A DNA stretch of 64,000 nucleotides from Sinorhizobium sp. 8-89. Its GTDB lineage: Bacteria > Pseudomonadota > Alphaproteobacteria > Rhizobiales > Rhizobiaceae. The stretch covers positions 460,200 to 524,199 of the forward strand of contig NZ_JASKLR010000001.1 in NCBI RefSeq assembly GCF_030124325.1, given 5' to 3'. The notes beneath the pieces were generated by a model. It saw nothing but the letters and a program-made list of their open reading frames with translations. It was not told the DNA's origin and searched no databases. The position numbers and the translations under genes were made by a program. Shown in pieces: positions 41,698 through 50,316 of this stretch; position 1 is the first letter of the stretch, and the number at the start of each line of letters is the position of its first letter.

Positions 41698-43257
41698 ATG
41701 GCTGTCCCGACCTCATCATCCGTCGATCTTTCCGCCGCACTCGTTCTCGGACCGGCGACTGTCGCCGATTGGCTGGTGATCCTGCCGGTTGCCTGGTGCT
41801 TCGCCGTCGGTGCGTTGCTGGTCATGCTGCGCCGCGCGCTCAACCTCCACCCGATCATCGCGATCGCCGGGCTTGCGGGACTTGTGCTGATCGATGGCCT
41901 CCTGCTTGGGCATGTGGCGACGGCCGGGCCGGTGACCATGGTGATGGGCCGATGGTTGCCGCCCTTCGGCATCGCCTTCACGGTCGATCTGACGGGAGCG
42001 CTCTTCGCTCTGGTCGCCGCGATCGTCGCGCTCGCCGGCGGAATCTTCTCGCTCGCCGATATCAACGACAGTGGTCGGCGTTATGGCTTCTATCCATTTT
42101 TGATGTTGCTGATGGCGGGGGTTTCCGGCGCCTTCCTGACAGGGGACGTGTTCAATCTCTACGTCTGGTTCGAGGTTCTGCTGATCTCGTCCTTCGGTCT
42201 TCTGGTTCTCGGTTCGGAGCCCGAGCAGATCGATGGCACGGTGAAGTATGGCTTCCTGAATCTCGTGGCAACGACGCTGTTCCTGGTTGCGACGGGATAT
42301 CTTTATGCCGTGTTCGGGACGCTGAACATGGCCGACATCGCGCGCAAGGCGCAAGGACTCCGAGGCAGCGCGCCGCTGATGACGCTGACGGCGCTCTATG
42401 TGCTGGCCTTCGGCATGAAAGCCGCGGCTTTTCCCGTGAATTTCTGGTTGCCTGCCTCCTACCATACGCCGCGTGTCGTCGTGTCGGCGCTTTTTGCCGG
42501 CCTGCTCACCAAGGTCGGTATTTACGCGCTGATCCGTGTGATGGTCATGCTTTTCCCGGTGGAAAGAGAAGAGTTGAGCTTCGTCATGGCGCTTGCCGGA
42601 GCATTGACGATGATCGTCGGCGTAATCGGCGCTCTGGCGCAGACCGACTTCCGCCGCATCCTCGGCTATCTCGTCGTATCAGGAATCGGATCGATGCTGG
42701 CGGGGATCGCCATTGGTGGCCCTGGCGGCATCGGCGGCGCGATCTTCTACGCACTGCATTCGATGCTGGTGATGACGGGCCTCTACTTCGCCGCCGGGAT
42801 CGCCGCGCGGCTCGGCGGGGGCTCTTCCATAGCGACCCTGTCGGGCCTCTATCGCAAGAACGTGGGATTTGCCGCGCTGACCTTGATGTTGTGCTTCGCC
42901 GTTTCCGGGCTGCCACCCTTTTCCGGCTTCTGGCCGAAGGTCATGCTCGTCAAGGCGGCGCTTGACATCGGTGCCTGGTGGCTTGCAGCGGTGCTCCTTC
43001 TCGCCGGTTTCTGCACGCTGATTGCGACCGGCCGGCTGTTCCTGCTCGCCTACTGGCGTGACGAAGCCGGTCCGGTTGTCGACGCTGTGCGGCTGCCCTC
43101 GACCTTGTTAGCGCCGCTTGCCGCACTCTCCCTTCTCACGCTCGGGATCGGCCTCTATCCGGAGCCGCTGCTGGCGACGATCCAGAGTGCCGCCGCCGGG
43201 CTTGCGGAGCCCTCGGCCTATCTGAATTCGGTCTTTCCCGCGGGAGGCCTGCAATGA
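41698..43257 (+). CDS. Cation/H+ antiporter subunit D
   Basis: A 519-residue MnhD-type protein homologous to NuoM/NuoN, with about 14 transmembrane helices. It has the channel motifs KAAAFPVNFWLPASYHTPRV, FAGLLTKVGIYALIRV and VSGLPPFSGFWPKVMLVKA. The start is either this ATG or a TTG at 41686 that overlaps the stop of subunit C. Confidence 0.93.
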   Translation: MAVPTSSSVDLSAALVLGPATVADWLVILPVAWCFAVGALLVMLRRALNLHPIIAIAGLAGLVLIDGLLLGHVATAGPVTMVMGRWLPPFGIAFTVDLTGALFALVAAIVALAGGIFSLADINDSGRRYGFYPFLMLLMAGVSGAFLTGDVFNLYVWFEVLLISSFGLLVLGSEPEQIDGTVKYGFLNLVATTLFLVATGYLYAVFGTLNMADIARKAQGLRGSAPLMTLTALYVLAFGMKAAAFPVNFWLPASYHTPRVVVSALFAGLLTKVGIYALIRVMVMLFPVEREELSFVMALAGALTMIVGVIGALAQTDFRRILGYLVVSGIGSMLAGIAIGGPGGIGGAIFYALHSMLVMTGLYFAAGIAARLGGGSSIATLSGLYRKNVGFAALTLMLCFAVSGLPPFSGFWPKVMLVKAALDIGAWWLAAVLLLAGFCTLIATGRLFLLAYWRDEAGPVVDAVRLPSTLLAPLAALSLLTLGIGLYPEPLLATIQSAAAGLAEPSAYLNSVFPAGGLQ

Positions 43258-43730
43258 AGTTTCTTGCGATCAACCTGATCTTTACCATCGTTTGGGGCGC
43301 CATCAGCTCGAGCTTCACCCCCGCAAATCTCATACTCGGCTTTCTGGCCGGCGCGCTGTCGCTCGCGCTCATCCGCCGTGAGTTGCAGCCTGTCACCTAT
43401 CCGATAAGACCTCTGCGGGTGCTGCTCCTCATGCTGCTCTTCTTCAAGGAGCTTGCCGTTTCCGCTACCAAGGTCGCCATTCTCGTCATGCAGCGGAAGA
43501 TGGCGCTGAAGCCCGGCATCTTCGCCTATCCGCTGATGCTAAAAAGCGATTTCGAGATCACCCTGCTCGCCAATCTCATCACTCTGACGCCGGGAACCCT
43601 TTCGGTCGATGTTTCCGACGATCGCAAGACCCTTTACGTCCACGCGCTTGATTGCGCCGACCCCGGCGCTCTTCGGCAGGACATCGCGCGTGGCTTCGAG
43701 CGCCGTATCCGGGAGGCCTTCGGATGGTGA
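43254..43730 (+). CDS. Cation/H+ antiporter subunit E
   Basis: A 158-residue MnhE-type protein with two or three N-terminal transmembrane helices and the conserved C-terminal block [19 protein letters not shown]. Its ATG overlaps the stop of subunit D (ATGA). Subunit E is specific to Mrp antiporters and has no complex I counterpart. Confidence 0.94.
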   Translation: MKFLAINLIFTIVWGAISSSFTPANLILGFLAGALSLALIRRELQPVTYPIRPLRVLLLMLLFFKELAVSATKVAILVMQRKMALKPGIFAYPLMLKSDFEITLLANLITLTPGTLSVDVSDDRKTLYVHALDCADPGALRQDIARGFERRIREAFGW

Positions 43731-44104
43731 CGCCCGATGCTGTGCTTTCCGTAGCGATCGACTTCGCGCTGGTGCTCCTGTCCATCGCGCTGCTGATGAC
43801 GGTGTTGCGCATCGTTCGGGGGCCCACCTTGCCGGACCGCGTTCTCGGGCTCGATATGCTCGTGGCGATCGCGATCGGCTTCATCGCAGTGATCGCCATC
43901 AAGACTGGCTTCAGCCTCTACATCGACATCGCCATCGCCTTGGGTCTGGTCGGCTTTCTCGCGACCGTCGCCTTTGCCCGCTTCGTTCTGGCGCGCGGAC
44001 TCGCGCCGGAACAGGCCGCCGAGGACGCGTCGGCCAAGAAGGGACCCGCGAAGCGCGGCAAGGCCGTCCAGGCGCCGCGCCGCAAACGCCGAGGAGCACG
44101 TTGA
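43724..44104 (+). CDS. Cation/H+ antiporter subunit F with basic C-terminal tail
   Basis: A 126-residue MnhF-type protein with three helices ([25 protein letters not shown] is the family signature). MnhF is usually about 90-100 residues. Here a hydrophilic tail of some 30 residues, very rich in Lys and Arg ([19 protein letters not shown]), extends into the cytoplasm. The start at 43724 overlaps the end of subunit E by seven bases, and its stop overlaps the next ATG (TGATG). Confidence 0.92.
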   Translation: MVTPDAVLSVAIDFALVLLSIALLMTVLRIVRGPTLPDRVLGLDMLVAIAIGFIAVIAIKTGFSLYIDIAIALGLVGFLATVAFARFVLARGLAPEQAAEDASAKKGPAKRGKAVQAPRRKRRGAR

Positions 44105-44463
44105 TGGAAGCGCAAGTCAATGCCGCAGTCGCTCTCGTCGTCGCGCTGATCGTCGTCGTCGGTGCCGCCTTCTCTCTGCTGGCGGCATTGGGGATCGTTC
44201 GGTTTCCTGATCTCTACACGCGCATGCATGCGGCGTCGAAGGCGGGCACCATCGGTTCCGGCCTGCTGCTCCTTGCCGCTGGGTTGCATTCTCTTGACGG
44301 CGCGATTTTCGTGCGTGCGCTTGCGGGCTTTGTGTTCTTCATCCTGACGGCGCCGATCTCCGCCCATCTCTTGGCCAAAGCCGCGCACCAGGCGGGTTAC
44401 AGACTGACGAAACTGTCGGTAATAGATCAGCTTCCGCAAAAGGAAGAGGCGCGGCGGCTTTGA
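44104..44463 (+). CDS. Cation/H+ antiporter subunit G
   Basis: A 119-residue MnhG-type protein with three transmembrane helices and the signature [26 protein letters not shown]. It is the last gene of the seven-gene Mrp-type operon (A to G). S. meliloti PhaA-G is the best known rhizobial example, and members support pH, salt and K+ adaptation. No terminator with a clear T-run was found within 100 bp after its stop. Confidence 0.94.
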   Translation: MEAQVNAAVALVVALIVVVGAAFSLLAALGIVRFPDLYTRMHAASKAGTIGSGLLLLAAGLHSLDGAIFVRALAGFVFFILTAPISAHLLAKAAHQAGYRLTKLSVIDQLPQKEEARRL

Positions 44464-44869
44464 TCGGCGTCGTTGCTGTGTCTGTATTTCAGAACAATAC
44501 CACGCGCGGTGACAATTTTAGCAGTTCGGAATAAAGTTGCTGCGGTACCATAAAATTATGTTTGGACTTTTCGACGATCAGTGTTAATGCAGTAAATGCA
44601 AAGTGTCGTCGTGGAAAATACTTTGAACTGAAATTCCAGCTTGAGTTGTGAATATTATCCGTTGCTTTGAGGTGTCGGTTGTCTGGATGCCTTGGTGACG
44701 GGTTTCGCTATCTCAATTCGAGCCTTGATGTTGCGGCAGAACATTGGTCCTCGCCGTGCAGTTATCGGTCAATTCCAAGGCAGCCGGCGCTGTTCGGCGG
44801 CATTTTCGCGAATTCCTCCCTCTGAAACATTGTTTCAGATTTGTTGCTGGATTCCGATAGGAGAAAAAA
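44464..44869 (+). promoter_or_regulatory. Long AT-rich upstream region of mucR with inverted repeat
   Basis: This 406-bp region is markedly AT-richer than its surroundings and holds no supported ORF. At 44821-44839 the perfect repeat TCTGAAAC-ATT-GTTTCAGA lies 30 bp upstream of the mucR ATG, followed by ATTTG. It could be an operator (MucR is autoregulated in S. meliloti), a 5' UTR hairpin or a weak attenuator. Ros/MucR proteins favour AT-rich targets with T-A steps, which fits the composition. Confidence 0.5.
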
Positions 44870-45301
44870 ATGATAGAAACCACGCCCGGCGCGAGCCATG
44901 AACTCCTGGTTGAGTTGACGGCGGAAATCGTTGCCGCCTATGTAAGCAATCACGTGGTTCCGGTTGCCGAGCTTCCGACGCTCATAGCCGATGTTCATTC
45001 GGCGCTCAACAACACGACGGCTCCTGCTCCGGTGGTGGTTCCGGTCGAGAAGCCGAAGCCTGCCGTTTCTGTGCGCAAGTCGGTTCAGGATGATCAGATC
45101 ACCTGCCTCGAATGCGGCGGCACGTTCAAGTCGCTGAAGCGCCATCTGATGACCCATCACAATCTTTCGCCGGAAGAGTATCGCGAAAAATGGGATCTGC
45201 CCGCGGACTACCCGATGGTTGCACCCGCCTATGCGGAAGCCCGTTCGCGCCTCGCGAAGGAGATGGGCCTCGGACAGCGTCGCAAGCGCCGCGGCAAGTG
45301 A
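44870..45301 (+). CDS. mucR: MucR/Ros-type zinc-finger transcriptional regulator
   Basis: A 143-residue global regulator of exopolysaccharide, motility and symbiosis genes in rhizobia. A Cys2His2 zinc finger of the prokaryotic Ros type spans residues 79-97 ([19 protein letters not shown]), followed by [36 protein letters not shown]. The C terminus is strongly basic. The gene has GGAGAAAAAA upstream. Its neighbours sufE and divJ are in the same order as I recall for S. meliloti. Confidence 0.96.
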   Translation: MIETTPGASHELLVELTAEIVAAYVSNHVVPVAELPTLIADVHSALNNTTAPAPVVVPVEKPKPAVSVRKSVQDDQITCLECGGTFKSLKRHLMTHHNLSPEEYREKWDLPADYPMVAPAYAEARSRLAKEMGLGQRRKRRGK

Positions 45302-45307
45302 ATCCCT

Positions 45308-45391
45308 GTTACAGCGCCGCGCGCCGAATTGGACACGCAAAGGTCGCTGTAGCATTTTGAATTGCTGCATGATTTTTAAGGAATCATGCCG
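45308..45391 (-). repeat. Mosaic intergenic repeat, copy D (inverted)
   Basis: Read on the minus strand this gives ATGCAGCAATTCAAAATGCT, ACAGCGACCTTTGCGTGTCC and GCGCGGCGCTGTAAC, the same module order as copies A-C but lacking a clear AATCGG dyad. It begins seven bases after the mucR stop. Confidence 0.8.
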
Positions 45392-45396
45392 TGGAA

Positions 45397-45436
45397 CAAT
45401 TCCAGGAAGCGTAATCGTTTTCCGTCCGGAATTGCG
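45397..45436. repeat. Second palindromic repeat, copy next to mosaic repeat D
   Basis: ACAATTCCAGGA and TCCGGAATTGCG arms flank AGCGTAATCGTTTTCCG. The element is related to that at 23126-23166 and directly follows copy D. Confidence 0.65.
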
Positions 45437-45472
45437 CATTGACGAGCGTGCTGGATTTCATCTCGGGGAAAG

Positions 45473-45500
45473 GGTCGGGCTGCACGAGCCCGGCCTTTTT
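45473..45500 (+). terminator. Rho-independent terminator downstream of mucR
   Basis: GGTCGGGCT (45473-45481) pairs with AGCCCGGCC (45487-45495) with one G-T pair, followed by TTTTT. It is 170 bp after mucR, so the mucR transcript would carry both repeats in its 3' UTR, or a short independent RNA ends here. Confidence 0.85.
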
Positions 45501-45535
45501 CGTTACGGGCTCTGACTGAGTGACACCGAGCGGTC

Positions 45536-45958
45536 TCAGGCTGCGAGCCGGACTTCCGCCTCGCTCTTGATTCGCCGGACCATCGAACGCAGGCCATTGG
45601 CGCGCTGCGCCGACAGATGTTCGATAAGGCCGATCTTGCCGAAGACCTCGAGGGCGTCGAGCTTGGCGATTTCGGAGGCACGTTTGCCAGAGTAGATGGC
45701 GAGAGCGATCGCCACGAGACCTCGGACGATATGGGCGTCGGATTCCCCTTCAAAGGTGAGGACGGGGTTCCCCGGATCACCGGCCGTGTGCGTCACAAGC
45801 CACACCTGGCTCGCACAGCCCTGCACCTTGTTCTCGCTCGTCCGCAGCGCCTCCGGCATCTCCGGCAGGCTCTTGCCCAGCTCGATTACGTAGCGGTAGC
45901 GGTCCTCCCACTCGTCGAGGAAGGAAAAGTCGTCGATGATCTGGTCAAGTGAAGTCAT
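45536..45958 (-). CDS. sufE: SufE family Fe-S assembly protein
   Basis: A 140-residue SufE that accepts sulfur from the cysteine desulfurase SufS during iron-sulfur cluster assembly. The acceptor Cys48 is in NKVQGCASQVWL, and the C-terminal part contains GLRSMVRRIKSEAEVRL. The ATG at 45958 gives the family length; the frame to 46060 is rejected. No other suf genes lie nearby, so this is a stand-alone copy. Confidence 0.93.
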   Translation of the reverse strand: MTSLDQIIDDFSFLDEWEDRYRYVIELGKSLPEMPEALRTSENKVQGCASQVWLVTHTAGDPGNPVLTFEGESDAHIVRGLVAIALAIYSGKRASEIAKLDALEVFGKIGLIEHLSAQRANGLRSMVRRIKSEAEVRLAA

Positions 45959-46217
45959 GGTCCGTCCGATTCTCGGCACCTTTTCGCGGCCGGCTGTCGC
46001 CGCGCGAGAGTCGCGCCTTGCTTGATCCCGTGCCCTCCGGGTCATCGGGGTCTCTTTCACCCCTTCATATAGGAGATGCAGGGGGCAAAGAGAACATCCA
46101 ATAGCATTTCGGGCGTGAACATCGCCATTTGCAGCGATGGGAAGCGCAGCGCTGATAAGCGGCCGGGACGGCGCGCCGCACGACGTCGGGACTCACGACT
46201 TCGTCCCATTCCGTTCA

Positions 46218-46253
46218 TAAAGAAACGCCGCGAAGGATGAACCCCTCGCGGCG
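46218..46253 (-). terminator. Rho-independent terminator of the DUF5330 gene (minus strand)
   Basis: CGCCGCGA (46226-46233) pairs with TCGCGGCG (46246-46253). On the minus strand the stem is followed by TTTCTTTA. It lies 63 bp after the stop of the gene ending at 46316. The remainder of the 357-bp gap (45959-46315) shows no gene. Confidence 0.8.
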
Positions 46254-46315
46254 GCCGAAACGGGACGGCTAATCAGGCAGTTGGAACTTCACGGTATACG
46301 GCTGTCGAAGCGCTG

Positions 46316-46747
46316 TTACTGGGCTCGGGCGGCGTCGGGATCGAGACGCTTCTCCGGAACCGGCGTGCGCTTGAAGGTCGGCGCACCCTCGATCGCTTCT
46401 TCATGCAAATTGTCCGCGGGGGCGACCGTTCCCGTCATGATCTTGGCGTCGGGCGCGCCGGAACCGGTCTCCGCGAACTGTGTGTCGAGGAATTCGTAGG
46501 CGATTCGCGCGCCCTCACGGGCACGGTGGCCGAGCGCAACGAAAGTCTCGGCGCCTTTCTCGCAGACGTCGGGCTTCTGGACGCAGATGGCGCTGATATA
46601 TTGGAACGCCTGGTTGGCCGCGGAGAAGGTGTCGCCGATCTCCACCTTCGGTCCGTGCTGCAGCTTCTCCGTGCTCGAGGGATCGAGGAACGGCAGGAGG
46701 ACGAGAACCAGAGAAAACCAGAATGCTGCCTTGACGAGAAACCACAT
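46316..46747 (-). CDS. DUF5330-type small membrane-anchored protein
   Basis: A 143-residue protein with one N-terminal transmembrane helix (MWFLVKAAFWFSLVLVLLPFL). A soluble region follows with two cysteines (ISAICVQKPDVCEKGAETFVALGHRAREGARIAYEFL), probably disulfide-bonded in the periplasm. It is recognised as the DUF5330 family of Rhizobiales, and its function is unknown. It is divergent from divJ. Confidence 0.8.
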   Translation of the reverse strand: MWFLVKAAFWFSLVLVLLPFLDPSSTEKLQHGPKVEIGDTFSAANQAFQYISAICVQKPDVCEKGAETFVALGHRAREGARIAYEFLDTQFAETGSGAPDAKIMTGTVAPADNLHEEAIEGAPTFKRTPVPEKRLDPDAARAQ

Positions 46748-47343
46748 GTTCTGCCCATCCTTTGTTCGGCTGCCGCAGTTTCCGGTCTTTTAGCCGGTTT
46801 GGCTTGTCGGCAGTCCCGGACGCAAAGTATCTACACGCGCCCGCTTGCATCTGCTCACGTTCGGAACCATCACGCGTCCGGCTCCTCCGTGTGTTGACAC
46901 AGACTTTAGAGTGGGAATCACAAGGGCGCTTTTCCAAAATTAGTGGAATTTGTCTCGAATTTTAATGAAATGCGCGATTCCGGTACCGAAGACTGCATTT
47001 ACATCAAATTTTAGCGAATGCCGTTAAGGTCCGTGGCAAGGCTCGCGGCATCGACCGCCCGTGGCGCGGGCGATGGGCCTTCGATGCTCCGCCCAAATTG
47101 TTAACAGGAACCGGAAAATCTACGGAAATCCGTCGCTTACGCCTCGTTAACCACAAGGAACGAAGCTCACCGGAATTGCTCCAAAACAGGATTTTTCGCT
47201 CTTTTGGCGACCGCTCGCCGGTGGCCGGTTTATTCTTTCATTAAGTCGGGGATGCGAGATTCGGACCATCACGAGACAGCCCGGCCAAACCTCCTGCGAA
47301 AGCGTAACAGGCGTTCCGGATCGGCTCGAAAGAAACAACAAAG
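46748..47343 (+). other. Intergenic region upstream of divJ
   Basis: This 596-bp region carries no supported gene. It contains an AT-rich block near 46935-47010 and several TTAA(C) sequences (around 47099 and 47146). These recall CtrA half-sites, but none shows the full TTAA-N7-TTAA spacing. The frames crossing it have poor starts and unlikely composition. Confidence 0.4.
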
Positions 47344-48927
47344 GTGGCAGGGCAAAGCGTGAGTGTATTGCGTGACATGGCTGGCAGATGGGCATCCCGC
47401 GTGGATGAAGCTGCCGCCGCGTGGCTGCCGCACCGTGACTTCAGGCGTCTACGTGCGGTCGCGGCCGTCTCTCTGACGGCTCTGCCGGTCGTGCCGCTGG
47501 CGCTGATGGTTGTGCTGCCGGTTTCCGCCGCCTTGCCGGTGGGAACCGCGCTCTGGGCTTCGGCATCGCTGTTGGCCTCGGCCGCTGCCATTGCGGGGGA
47601 CCCCTCGTTGGAGTCATATGCTGGTGGACAGCCCAAGATCACCATGGCGCCTGCCGATCTTTCAGCGGCTTACGATCTCTTCTCCGGTCTCGTCACGGTT
47701 CATGACCTGCGCGGCAACGTCCTCTCCGTTCACGGTCGCGATGCTGCTGAGTATCTGACTCTGATGCGCGATCCTTGCGGTCGCGGGTTCATCGAGCAGA
47801 TCCACGTCTCCGATCGGATTACCTTTCTGCGCGCAATCGATGCGCTGCGCCAGAATGGCGAGAGGTCGGCGGTCGATATCCGCCTTGAGAGGCTGTCGGC
47901 GCCCGCCGAGGGAGCACAGTTTGTGCACATGCGTTGTGAGATGACACCGGCTCGGGACGCCGAGGACCGGCTGACGGCTATCGTCGTCCAATCCCGGGAC
48001 GTCTCCGAGGAGGCCCGGCTACGGGAGGAGGCGGCCGCCAAGGCAGCGTATGCCGAGTCGGCAAATGATGCGAAGACTCGTTTTCTCGCGGCTGTCAGCC
48101 ACGAGTTACGCACTCCGCTCAACGCCATCCTCGGCTTTTCGGATGTTCTCGCCGGCGAATATTTCGGGAAGCTGGAGAACGACAGGCAGCGCGAATATGT
48201 CTCGCTAATCCACAAGTCCGGCGCCCACCTCCTGTCCGTCGTCAACACGATGCTTGACATGAGCAAGATAGAGGCCGGCCGCTACGAGCTTATTCCGGAG
48301 CCCTTCCGCGTGGCCGATGCCGTTGCCGCTTGCGAGGCGATGCTTTCCCATCAGGCGCGCGAAAAGGGCGTAAGGCTAGCAAGCCGCGTCACCCGTGCGG
48401 TTGGCGAAATCAATGCCGATCAACGCGCGTTTCAGCAGATATTGATCAACCTCGTCGGCAACGCGATTAAGTTTACCGATCAGGGGGGACTGGTCACCAT
48501 CGACGCCGAAAGCGAGGGTGCCATGCTGAAGCTCACCGTGAGCGACACGGGGATAGGCATTGCCGAAGACAAACTGCAGATGCTCGGCCAACCTTTCGTC
48601 CAGATTCAGAACGACTATACGCGCCGTTATGAGGGTACTGGGCTCGGATTGTCTTTGGTGAAGGGATTAGTCACACTGCACGGGGGCAATGTTTCGATCC
48701 GCAGTTCCGAAGGCGAGGGGACGGTCATCGTCATTTCGATCCCGCGTGACGGATCCGGCATTGCGAACGGCGAACAGGAGCAAACGAGCATTCCCGTCAC
48801 GGTGGAATTCCCGCCGCGGCTTAAAGAGCGCGGCGAAGGGACGACGCGTGTGCGGGATATCGGTCTTCAAGGCGAGGGAATGAACAAGGACCGGGGACAT
48901 GGCTCCGCGCAAGCGCAAACAGCCTGA
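47344..48927 (+). CDS. divJ: DivJ-like PAS sensor histidine kinase
   Basis: A 527-residue membrane histidine kinase. It has two transmembrane helices (about residues 37-60 and 65-84), a PAS domain (106-222), the phosphoacceptor His253 in AAVSHELRTPLNAIL, and a full HATPase domain (N box NLVGNAIKFTDQGG, G1 DTGIGIA, G2 GTGLGLSLVKG). It is the likely DivK kinase of the cell-cycle circuit. The assignment to DivJ rests on location beside mucR and architecture; PleC and CbrA are related alternatives. The GTG start at 47344 is tentative. The next gene overlaps its end by 29 bp. Confidence 0.82.
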   Translation: MAGQSVSVLRDMAGRWASRVDEAAAAWLPHRDFRRLRAVAAVSLTALPVVPLALMVVLPVSAALPVGTALWASASLLASAAAIAGDPSLESYAGGQPKITMAPADLSAAYDLFSGLVTVHDLRGNVLSVHGRDAAEYLTLMRDPCGRGFIEQIHVSDRITFLRAIDALRQNGERSAVDIRLERLSAPAEGAQFVHMRCEMTPARDAEDRLTAIVVQSRDVSEEARLREEAAAKAAYAESANDAKTRFLAAVSHELRTPLNAILGFSDVLAGEYFGKLENDRQREYVSLIHKSGAHLLSVVNTMLDMSKIEAGRYELIPEPFRVADAVAACEAMLSHQAREKGVRLASRVTRAVGEINADQRAFQQILINLVGNAIKFTDQGGLVTIDAESEGAMLKLTVSDTGIGIAEDKLQMLGQPFVQIQNDYTRRYEGTGLGLSLVKGLVTLHGGNVSIRSSEGEGTVIVISIPRDGSGIANGEQEQTSIPVTVEFPPRLKERGEGTTRVRDIGLQGEGMNKDRGHGSAQAQTA

Positions 48928-49834
48928 GCGGAAAAGGGCGGCGCACACTCGACCGGGTCTCGCGTTGCGCGGCCTGGCCGCTGGTGCTCGCGGGCTTGCG
49001 TTTGCCGGCAGAATGATGGCGCGCCACCCTGTTGGCGCTGGCGGATCGGCTGCCTTCATCGTCGTCTTCAGCTTCGTTGCGGCGAACGCCATGTGGTATC
49101 AGCATGGCGCGCACCCGTCGCCGCTCCTGCGCACCCGCGTCCCGCTGGTCGGCCCTGAAGTTGCCGAGCGTCTGGCGGCTGCCAATGGTGAGCCGGTCGA
49201 GCCGCGCAACGTAACGACCTTCGTCATCGAACGTGAAGGCGCGGCAGCTGCTCAGGGCGAACCGACCGAACGGCAGCGCGGGCAGGTGGAAACGGCGTCG
49301 CCCGCGCATGCGTCCGCCTCGACCCTTACCGCAGACATTCAGAGAGAGTTGGCGCGCCTCGGTCTTTATGAGGGAGCGCCGGATGGGCGGAGCGGCCCGA
49401 AGACGTCAGCCGCGATCCTTCGCTTTGAAAAGCAGGCCGGGCGCATGCAAACCGGCGAAGCGAGCAGCGATCTACTGCAGGCGCTGCGTGCGGCGGACAA
49501 TTCGGGGCGCGCTGTCGTCACTCCTGCCGATCGTCCTTATTCGGATCCCAAGACCGCGCCCGCCGAGGTCGATCCCGTCGCTGTGGCGATCCGTACCGCC
49601 GAAGAGGACAAGACGCTCCTTCCTCGGGCCGAGATTCCTGTCTCGAGCGAACTGGTGGTGAACATTCAGAAGGGGCTCAGCAATCTTGCCTATGCCGACA
49701 TCGTGGTCGATGGCGTTGCTGGCGACCAAACGCGCGCTGCCATCCGGCATTTCGAGAAGCACTATCGCCTGCCGCAGACGGGTGAACCCAATGCGAAGGT
49801 TCTCAAGAAGCTCAAGGAAATCGGCGCCCTTTGA
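48899..49834 (+). CDS. Membrane-anchored peptidoglycan-binding protein
   Basis: A 311-residue protein with a basic cytosolic N terminus (APRKRKQPERKRAAHTRPG), one transmembrane helix (about 46-66, GAGGSAAFIVVFSFVAANAMW) and two PG_binding_1 repeats in the periplasm: SASTLTADIQRELARLGLYEGAPDGRSGPKTSAAILRF and VVNIQKGLSNLAYADIVVDGVAGDQTRAAIRHFEKHY. It overlaps divJ by 29 bp in another frame, so both are cotranscribed. The pairing of a cell-cycle kinase with a wall-binding protein suggests a link between envelope and cell cycle. Confidence 0.88.
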   Translation: MAPRKRKQPERKRAAHTRPGLALRGLAAGARGLAFAGRMMARHPVGAGGSAAFIVVFSFVAANAMWYQHGAHPSPLLRTRVPLVGPEVAERLAAANGEPVEPRNVTTFVIEREGAAAAQGEPTERQRGQVETASPAHASASTLTADIQRELARLGLYEGAPDGRSGPKTSAAILRFEKQAGRMQTGEASSDLLQALRAADNSGRAVVTPADRPYSDPKTAPAEVDPVAVAIRTAEEDKTLLPRAEIPVSSELVVNIQKGLSNLAYADIVVDGVAGDQTRAAIRHFEKHYRLPQTGEPNAKVLKKLKEIGAL

Positions 49835-49926
49835 ACCGCACCGACGTCTAAACTGGTGACTTTTATCGGCTGGCGGCGATTTGCCGGCCAATTGCATGCG
49901 GGTGATCTCGCGTGTATCAGCCTTGA

Positions 49927-50286
49927 ATGCGCCTGAAATCCGATATCTTCGTATCCTCCCTGCTGCGCCGCGTCTTTGCGCTCGGTGGCTATGCCGCCGT
50001 GCTGCGCAAGGGCGCGCAAGAGGCGGGTGCAATCTTTATCCGTCAGCGCTCGCGGCTTGGGCTGGAGAGCCTCTACGCGCCCGCGCCGCAGAACTTCTTC
50101 GAGGAGGAAGCCAATCCGGGCCGCAAGTTCGAAATGCGGCTGCAGAATACCGATGCGGAACGCGTCGACAGTGCGCTTTCCTCGGAGATCCGCTTCGATC
50201 CTGATTGCTGGATTGTAGAGATCGAACTGGACGATTGCGATGGGCTGTTCGAGATCGTGGCCAACGACGTCGATCCCCGGCGATAA
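49927..50286 (+). CDS. DUF1491 family protein
   Basis: A 119-residue cytosolic protein with the DUF1491 signature (MRLKSDIFVSSLLRRVFALGGYAAVLRKGAQEAGAIFI) and an acidic C terminus (FDPDCWIVEIELDDCDGLFEIV). Function is unknown and it is widespread in Alphaproteobacteria. It follows the peptidoglycan-binding gene by 92 bp on the same strand and converges with the DUF2336 gene. Confidence 0.9.
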   Translation: MRLKSDIFVSSLLRRVFALGGYAAVLRKGAQEAGAIFIRQRSRLGLESLYAPAPQNFFEEEANPGRKFEMRLQNTDAERVDSALSSEIRFDPDCWIVEIELDDCDGLFEIVANDVDPRR

Positions 50287-50316
50287 CGCCGCCGCCTGTC
50301 AGTAGAGTTCCATGAC

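Noticed and set aside
45393..45424. GGAAC followed by CGTT resembling an EcfG promoter
   Set aside because: The spacer is 18 bp and the sequence is part of a palindromic repeat; no gene starts downstream on that strand.
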